The position numbers and the translations under genes were made by a program. Below the pieces are notes generated by a model. That model was given only the letters and a program-made list of their open reading frames with translations, was not told where the DNA came from and did no database searches. Positions 58,034 through 64,000 of a stretch of DNA of 64,000 nt are shown in pieces. Numbering within the stretch: the first letter of the stretch is position 1; each line of letters opens with the position of its first letter. The stretch is from contig JAPTHN010000019.1 of assembly GCA_026936325.1 (NCBI GenBank), positions 8,892,253 through 8,956,252 of the forward strand, written 5' to 3'. This DNA is from Platynereis dumerilii. Taxonomy: Eukaryota; Annelida; Polychaeta; Phyllodocida; Nereididae.

Positions 58034-60107
58034 TCCGAAAAAGTTGTTTCGATTTTCTTGATTATTTTTTTGAATGTACCTGTATACTTGTAGACTACTG
58101 TATTCCGGTCCTGAGTTTCAATTTTTATTTTTAAGGTTTATATGACCTTTTTAGTGTGAATTTTTGTATATTTCAATATACTATATCTCAATAAATTTAT
58201 AGTCCAATGTAATTTACTTTACTTTCACTTACTGAACTGTAAAGAGCAATAATTTGAAGCACAAATAATCAAAATCCTTAGAGCGGAATAGGCCACACTG
58301 AATATTTTGGTCATTTTCGAATTGTTTCGAGTTCGGCAAAAACCATAAATGATAGCAGCATGCTGATTGTGCCAAAAGTTGACCTATGGTACGGGCCAGT
58401 GCAGCGTATATTTTTTATTTTGATATTGCAAGTATTTATGGAATAGCGGCCATTTTGGTGCGGTGTATTTGCTAAATTTGAGGTGCATGAGTTCAAAATC
58501 TGTGAAGGAGTCATTTTAGGTAATGCAAATGTATAATGAACCCCCCCAAATATACCCATTTACACCCCATACCAATCTTCAAATTTGACCTTGACCTCAT
58601 TTTTCAAGGTCATATGACCCGTCAAAGTTTCAATTCACTACATTTTCAAAAATTCCAACAATTATGTTTTTTCAAAGATATCGGGATCATATTATAGATT
58701 CTTAAAGCCGGCAGCTGGATTGTTTAAACCCTGAAATCGGAATTGATCTATCTCTTCATGCTGATTTATAAAAAAATGCCAAATATTGCATACCGCACAA
58801 CATGTAAAATCAGCCTATTTTTGCCGTCTAGAGCAATAAATATTGATCCTACACAGTTCCAATAATAAAATGACCCCCCCTTTGTCACGTATTGCCAATC
58901 TGGGAAAAATATTGGTTTTGACCTAGAAAGGTATTTTCAAGGTCAAACTCAAGGTCAAATATTTGGCAAAATTGGAGATTTGAGATACCTAATTTTTTTA
59001 ACTAGGAAATAATTGAGGAATTTCCACAATCTCTTCAGTGTTTGGTGCCACAATACCCTAGAGGACTCTTGCAAAGTTTTAAGTTCCTCAGATTGATGTA
59101 CATTGCATAATAAAGGTCACAAGGTCAAAAAATGACAGCTAAATTGACCTGCTCATTTTCCAATTTTGCACTTGTACCCAAACTTTGACGGCCTTTATCT
59201 CCGGTTCTAATTAAGCTAGAGAAAAATTAAAAACAGATTCGGAAAGGCCATAATCTCCTCTAGTATTTGTTTTCTGTGCATTTTAACGTATCTCTATTAG
59301 TTAAAAAGATCGCCGGACCCTGAAAATTTCATGTTTTCGGTCATGATTTCACACTTTAACTTTTTTTTGACAAACAAAGCAATCTTAAAAAAATTTAATA
59401 TTCCTTGGACATGTAATCCTAACACATTTACAGTAGTGTGTCCAATTTCAAGTCTCTACTGTAAACCGTTTGCCTTTGAGATTAAAATAATGTTCAAAAC
59501 TTGACATTTTCGGAGTCAATTTTTCAGTGATATTTTACATTTTTGTCATTATTTCAATCGTCTCTATCTCCTGTTCTAATTAAGGTATACGAATGATGAC
59601 AACAGTTCTGAATACCTCAGATTCTCATCTTTATTTTATTTAATGTTCATTTTGGTGTAGCATCAATAGTTAAAAAGATCGGTCAACCCTGAAAAATTCA
59701 ATTTCACCTATTATAACTAAATTAGTGCCCTGAGCTAAAAGAAGTCAATTTTGCAGTGAAGAAATACAAAATGGGTATAAAAGTTGCATGGGCCTATTGT
59801 GTAAATGTGATACATTATACTGATCTTACTATATCTTTGTTGCTCTGTACATTTATTTTCGTTCTTGTCAAGTGGTCCATAAAACTAAATTAAATTTAAA
59901 CTATACTAAATAAACTAAACTAATAAATTAAACTAAATAAGTTAAACTGAACTAAATAAACTAAACTAAATAAACTTAACTAAGCATGAGCATTCACCCG
60001 ATGATGTTCTGTACACTTGCTTCATAAACATTATACAATATACCTTTAAATAATAAATATATTGGTAAATTCTTCATCACTGACCATGGTCAGTTATAGC
60101 CATCTAG
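57953..60107. mobile_element. HLE-6, complete Helitron-like element
   Basis: 5' hairpin AAGAATTTACC-ATATAT-GGTAAATTCTT, then TTGTTTTTGGTATTATTC and an ATT tract. 3' side: GGTAAATTCTT near 60065, hairpin CTGACCATGGTCAG, then CCATCTAG and T. Same terminal class and related body to HLE-4, without the TGAGTCA array. A run of ACTAAACTAAATAAACT words lies at 59890-59985. Non-coding. Confidence 0.82.
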
Positions 60108-61734
60108 TTATTATTATTATTCTTCTTTTTCTTCCGCCGCATTTTGGTGATTCCTTAAATGTTAAATAACTCCTGAACAAAGTATTATTTCCTCATAAAA
60201 AGTATTACACAATATTGACAGTCCAAAATTCCTTCTATGCTGGGAATTACACATCGGAATTCCGTTTGACATAGGAATTACAGGCAATCTTGACCAAAAA
60301 TTTCTGCTTCCGGTTTTGGGAAAACTGTCAGTCAGAATTACATGGAATTTTTTCTTGTTAATCTGTAATGGAATACCCAGTGCGGAGAGGAGCCTAGTGG
60401 TAATAGGATGAATAGTTATGGAGAAAAAAAAGTTAAAAATTCGAGCAAACCGGAATTTCGAGGGGTGATGTCATGAAAAACCATGATTGGAATGTCAAAT
60501 ATTTATGTCCTTACAGGAGTTGTTAGTACTACCAGGGTATAGTGTCTGTGCAAAAGTATGGCATCCCAGGTCCAATACTTTTGGTGCCACAGGGTGTCAA
60601 AAGTCGAACATTTGATGGGCTGTATCTCCCTTAATATTTGTCCTAGAAACAAAAAATGGCCATTTTTGGAAACCTCAGAATGTCAGCTTTCCATTGATAT
60701 ATAGTAATATGCTGTACAACGTCCGGTATAGAATCGCGTCAGACATTGAAAATTTTATGTCACTTTTTGGGTGTCCTGACACATATTTTGCCCAAAAAAA
60801 CTATCAAGTTCTTCATGGATGTTCATGTTGATTTTTTGTGTGGTGCCCAATATGGACCTGCATACTATGCCAAAAGGAATTTTCTCTACTTGAAGTACTT
60901 TATCAGTGAGAATTTTTTTAATTTCAAAATTAAAATGTAGATTGCTCAGCTTCTACTCATTCAAATGTCATGAAATTAACACCAAAAAATGCGTAAAATT
61001 ATGTCCTTTTATGTGCTCCAAGGGCATATATCTGTCACTAATAGCCAATTTTACATTAGCAATTTCATATATCCAATTATAACTCATTAAGTATTCATTA
61101 AAATCAATTAAAATTAATTTGACTTATTGCTAATTTTTTGCTCTATTTTTCCATGTAAGCAAATATTCCTACCATGAATTTTTTTATCCTATTTAAACTC
61201 TTCCAATAATGTTTCAAATCACTTAAAATTGATATGATATGTTGCTTATTTGTTGCCCTATTGTTTGCAAATAAGCTCATATTTTTCCCATTAAATTTAT
61301 AATTAAATTATAACTCGTGCAATACTGCTGCAAATCACTTAAAACTAACTTGACATGTTGCTGACTGCTTGCCCTCTGTGTGTATGTAAGCACATCTTCC
61401 TAGCTCTTATGGTTTGTCCATAACAAATCATTAGGGTTAGGGTTTCATCAAAGTATTGCTTTCAGGGTGGTACCATCGCCCACAAAAAGGCCTGGCTCCA
61501 TGCCAAGCGCTATATATGTGTGCCTGTTTGTGCAGTTCCATGGACTATTGCAGGCAAGGTCAAGCAGCAGTGATGTTTTGCTCCAGGACAACCTAAACAC
61601 ACTATTAAGCAATGGATAGGAAAGGAATGCAAGGAACTAGAATAGCAGGGCAGGGAAGGGATTGGAAGGAAGGGAAGGGATAGGAAGGGAAGGGAAGTTC
61701 TTCCTTTAAATTGCTGTGCAATTTAGTATACTAG
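60108..61734. mobile_element. HLE-7, 3' part only (opener not found)
   Basis: Begins TTATTATTATTATTCTTCTT right after HLE-6 and ends GGGAAGTTCTTCC, AAATTGCTGTGCAATTT, AGTATACTAG then T. It is a sibling of HLE-2 (shared TTAGGGTTAGGGTTT near 61434, ATCGCGTCAGACATTGAAAA, GGAAGGGAAGGGA). The only AAGAACTTCCC hairpin in the window (48541) is already accounted for, so its 5' end is lost or lies elsewhere. Confidence 0.72.
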
Positions 61735-62896
61735 TTATTATTATTATTATAAATTCCCCCGTTAGGGGAATTTATATTGTTTTTGGGTTTTTTTTTCATC
61801 ATCCTATTATTTTTTTTTGTTCTTTTTATTTTTCGTCAACACTTTGACAGCCTTTATTTCCAAAACTACTTGAAATATTAAGCTGAAAATACAGAATACT
61901 TTTGCTTTTGGTGAACAATTTCAGGTATTAGAATTACAGAGCGTAATTTCTAGTAAGCTGGGAATTACACAGTAAATTCCTAAAAAAATTGTGTGCACGG
62001 TTTTGGAAGAACCAATTAAGGAAATTGCACCAAATTTTTACACAATCATCTCTAGAGATATACGCAGTGCGGAAAGGCGGCTTTTGGCAATATCTCTAAA
62101 AGTTTTTTTTATATGAATTTTTCAAATAAGGAAATTCCTGAAATTGCTACTAAAATTTTTCAAAAACTAGGAAGAAATACTCCAATCAAGCTGAAGTAAG
62201 TTTTGGAAGGGCAATTCAAATCTGGTGTTTTTCTTTTTTTTTTAATAACTCCACTTGCCAAGCTACCAGAAGCTGTCAAATTTGTGAAAATCTCCGTAAA
62301 ATGGCAGAATTTTAAGAATTTCAACACTTCCTAGCTCATAAGGAAGACCTGCTGTAACATGGCTGATGCCAGATTTGAATTGCCCTCCCAAAACTTACTC
62401 AGAAACTATGGATTGAGGAAAAAATATTCATTCCATCATTGATTTTTGCAATATCTTCAGGATTTGCAAGTTTGCCAATGGGGAATTACATTATAAACTT
62501 CAAGTGAATTCTGGTAAAGGTAAGTATCTATAGAATGGGCCAAAATTTTACATGTGACTTCAACTATATAAACTGCAATACCAGACCAAGGTCAAGCTGG
62601 ATCGGAAAATATTGAGGGCACCTGAAACACCCTAACGCCCAGTAAGGCTTACATGAAGAGCAGATAGAGTATTCATTCTTTTAATTTTAAAAATGAGCGC
62701 AGGGAACATTGGTAGTGAGAGAAAAAGGTAGGGATGGTCTGGAACTTGAGAGATATTCTTAAAGAACCAATTGATGGAGACAATTGAGCAACTAGGGAAA
62801 GGAAGAGAAACTGGGAGCAAGCACTGCCAAGCAGGGTAGGAGGATGCGTTTATATCTAGGAGTAGGCAGAGAGTGATGGAAGAACCACTCTGGAGG
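61735..62896. mobile_element. HLE-8, 5' end and probable body
   Basis: After HLE-7 comes TTATTATTATTATTA, then hairpin TATAAATTCCCC-CGTTA-GGGGAATTTATA and TTGTTTTTGGG, the same layout as other HLE openers. The body has phrases like the others (GTGCACGGTTTTGGAAGAAC, GTGCGGAAAGG). No CTAG-type close was found before the LINE at 62897. An inverted pair, TAAGTTTTGGAAGGGCAATT (62196) and AATTGCCCTCCCAAAACTTA (62379), lies inside. Confidence 0.55.
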
Positions 62897-64000
62897 AGAG
62901 AGAGAGAGAGAAATATTTTTATTTAGACCAATTACAATTTACATGCTTGATAGTAATATTTTTTTCATATGTTTAAATAAGATATAATAAAAATTATGGT
63001 CAAGGAGGCAGCATCTAAGTCACTTGTGTAACGCTGCCGATGCTGCCACCTTTTGTATGTCACATAATTAGTGTAAAATATTCATGCAGGCATGTTTGAG
63101 ACTGGTCACTTCATTGTGTTTGAATGTTTAACAGGTCAGAATTTAAGAAAGTATAGTTTATGAAGATATTGGACAAGGGGTAGACTGGGAAGTGGGAATG
63201 AAAAGATGATAAGAAGTGAGAATGAGTGAAACCATGTCAGGTATGAATGTAATGATTTTAGGAGTTGGCTTGCTATGTAGAAGTCGCTCAGTTAAATCAG
63301 TGGAGACTTTAAGGAGAATGATAAAAAAAAAATATATAGGTAGATAATAAAATAAGGGTAAGGAGACCCAAAGATAATTAAGATAATAATTGATAGTATC
63401 AAGAGTTATTACACACATAACAGTTAGAAATGGAACAGTGACTTGTGTATAGATTGATTAGATGCCTTTTGACATAGAAAGTAAAACCATATTCACTATG
63501 AGTACTTACTTTATCAATGATGCTGATTTCATGTTTATTGAGGAGTAGGGGGAGCTTATATCTGACATTGAATTCAGCATACTTATGTTTGATTCTAGGA
63601 ATTTCATATCTAGAATGGCGCGTCAGATGGGTATGGGTAGGTTGATTAAGATGATCAGTATCAAGAAAGTAATATGGCAATGTGTTATTAGCATAACGGT
63701 AATAGAATTTATAGAGCTTTCTGGTAACAATGTCAGTAACTTTAAGAATATTGAGCTTTTTGAATATAGGATCAGTGTGTGCATTGTATTTACTGTTATT
63801 AATTATTCGAACTGCCTTTTTTTGCAAAGTATTTAGCCTGTTATGTTTAAAGCCCCAGCACAATATTCCATAATTGAGATACGAGTTTACCAAGCTGTCA
63901 TAGATTGTCTTTAGTGCGTATACTGGGAGGTAATGTTTCAGCTTATTCATGATGCCAATGGTTTTAGATATCTTCTTAGTAATTGACTCTGTATGGACTT
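62897..64000 (-). mobile_element. CR1-like LINE, 3' end, runs off window
   Basis: On the minus strand the frame is open from the right edge (HTESITKKISKTIGIMNKLK) to a stop near 63399. It matches the post-RT region of the element at 29383-32460: LNYGILCWGFKHNRLNTLQK (compare LNYALLVWGTKCEQLYKLQK), IINNSKYNAHTDPI and a Cys-rich end NCYVCNNS. A 3' UTR of ~500 bp follows to a TCTC-repeat tail at about 62897-62912. The YADD core lies beyond the window. Different subfamily from the full copy. Confidence 0.88.

Overview
The window reads as nuclear DNA of a marine invertebrate animal. Its few genes are multi-exon rhodopsin-like GPCRs with GT-AG introns. The rest is AT-rich and densely packed with eukaryotic transposons: CR1-like LINEs, Tc1/mariner, hAT-like and foldback elements, Helitron-like elements and one small LTR element. 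Nothing bacterial or viral was seen. An echinoderm or another ambulacrarian deuterostome is my best guess. It rests on the expanded orphan GPCR family and the repeat style only, so confidence is low to moderate.

Layout. 1-14,200 is a cluster of related class A GPCR genes. One gene runs off the left edge on the minus strand. Two look intact on the plus strand (4748-6124 and 12939-14166) and share a phase-1 intron in TM3. Two are decayed copies: a TM6-TM7 scrap at 6315-6590 and an exon-2 copy at 11476-12110 with compensating frameshifts. Between them lie a perfect 50-bp tandem array, a MITE carrying CRE-like motifs, a ~200-bp tandem repeat and a 1.46-kb palindromic foldback. 14,300-28,800 is transposon territory: two TA-target elements with related ends (one inside a 33-bp minisatellite, one carrying a nested Harbinger-like element), a rearranged Tc1 element, several foldback MITEs and a 5'-truncated LINE. 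28,868-32,460 is a LINE with a complete-looking 1025-codon endonuclease plus reverse transcriptase ORF. 32,500-37,200 is sparse, with three simple-sequence blocks. 37,864-39,508 is a small LTR element with matching terminal repeats. 40,900-48,480 holds a hAT element with an 8-bp duplication, then a foldback whose arms are tandem ~200-bp repeats and which is itself split by another 8-bp-duplication transposon.

The most striking structure is 48,479-61,734. It is a chain of non-autonomous Helitron-like elements (Helentron/HINE type) set inside one another at TTATT tracts. Each has a 5' hairpin carrying an 11-12 bp word and a 3' end carrying the inverse word, then a separate hairpin, then CTAG followed by T. 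The words open and close like nested brackets, so the insertion order can be read from the sequence. One closing end has no visible opener.

The only host genes I can support are the GPCRs. They are probably orphan cell-surface receptors made by local duplication. Everything else is mobile or simple repeat DNA. Repeat and MITE boundaries were read by eye and are approximate unless a target-site duplication fixes them.
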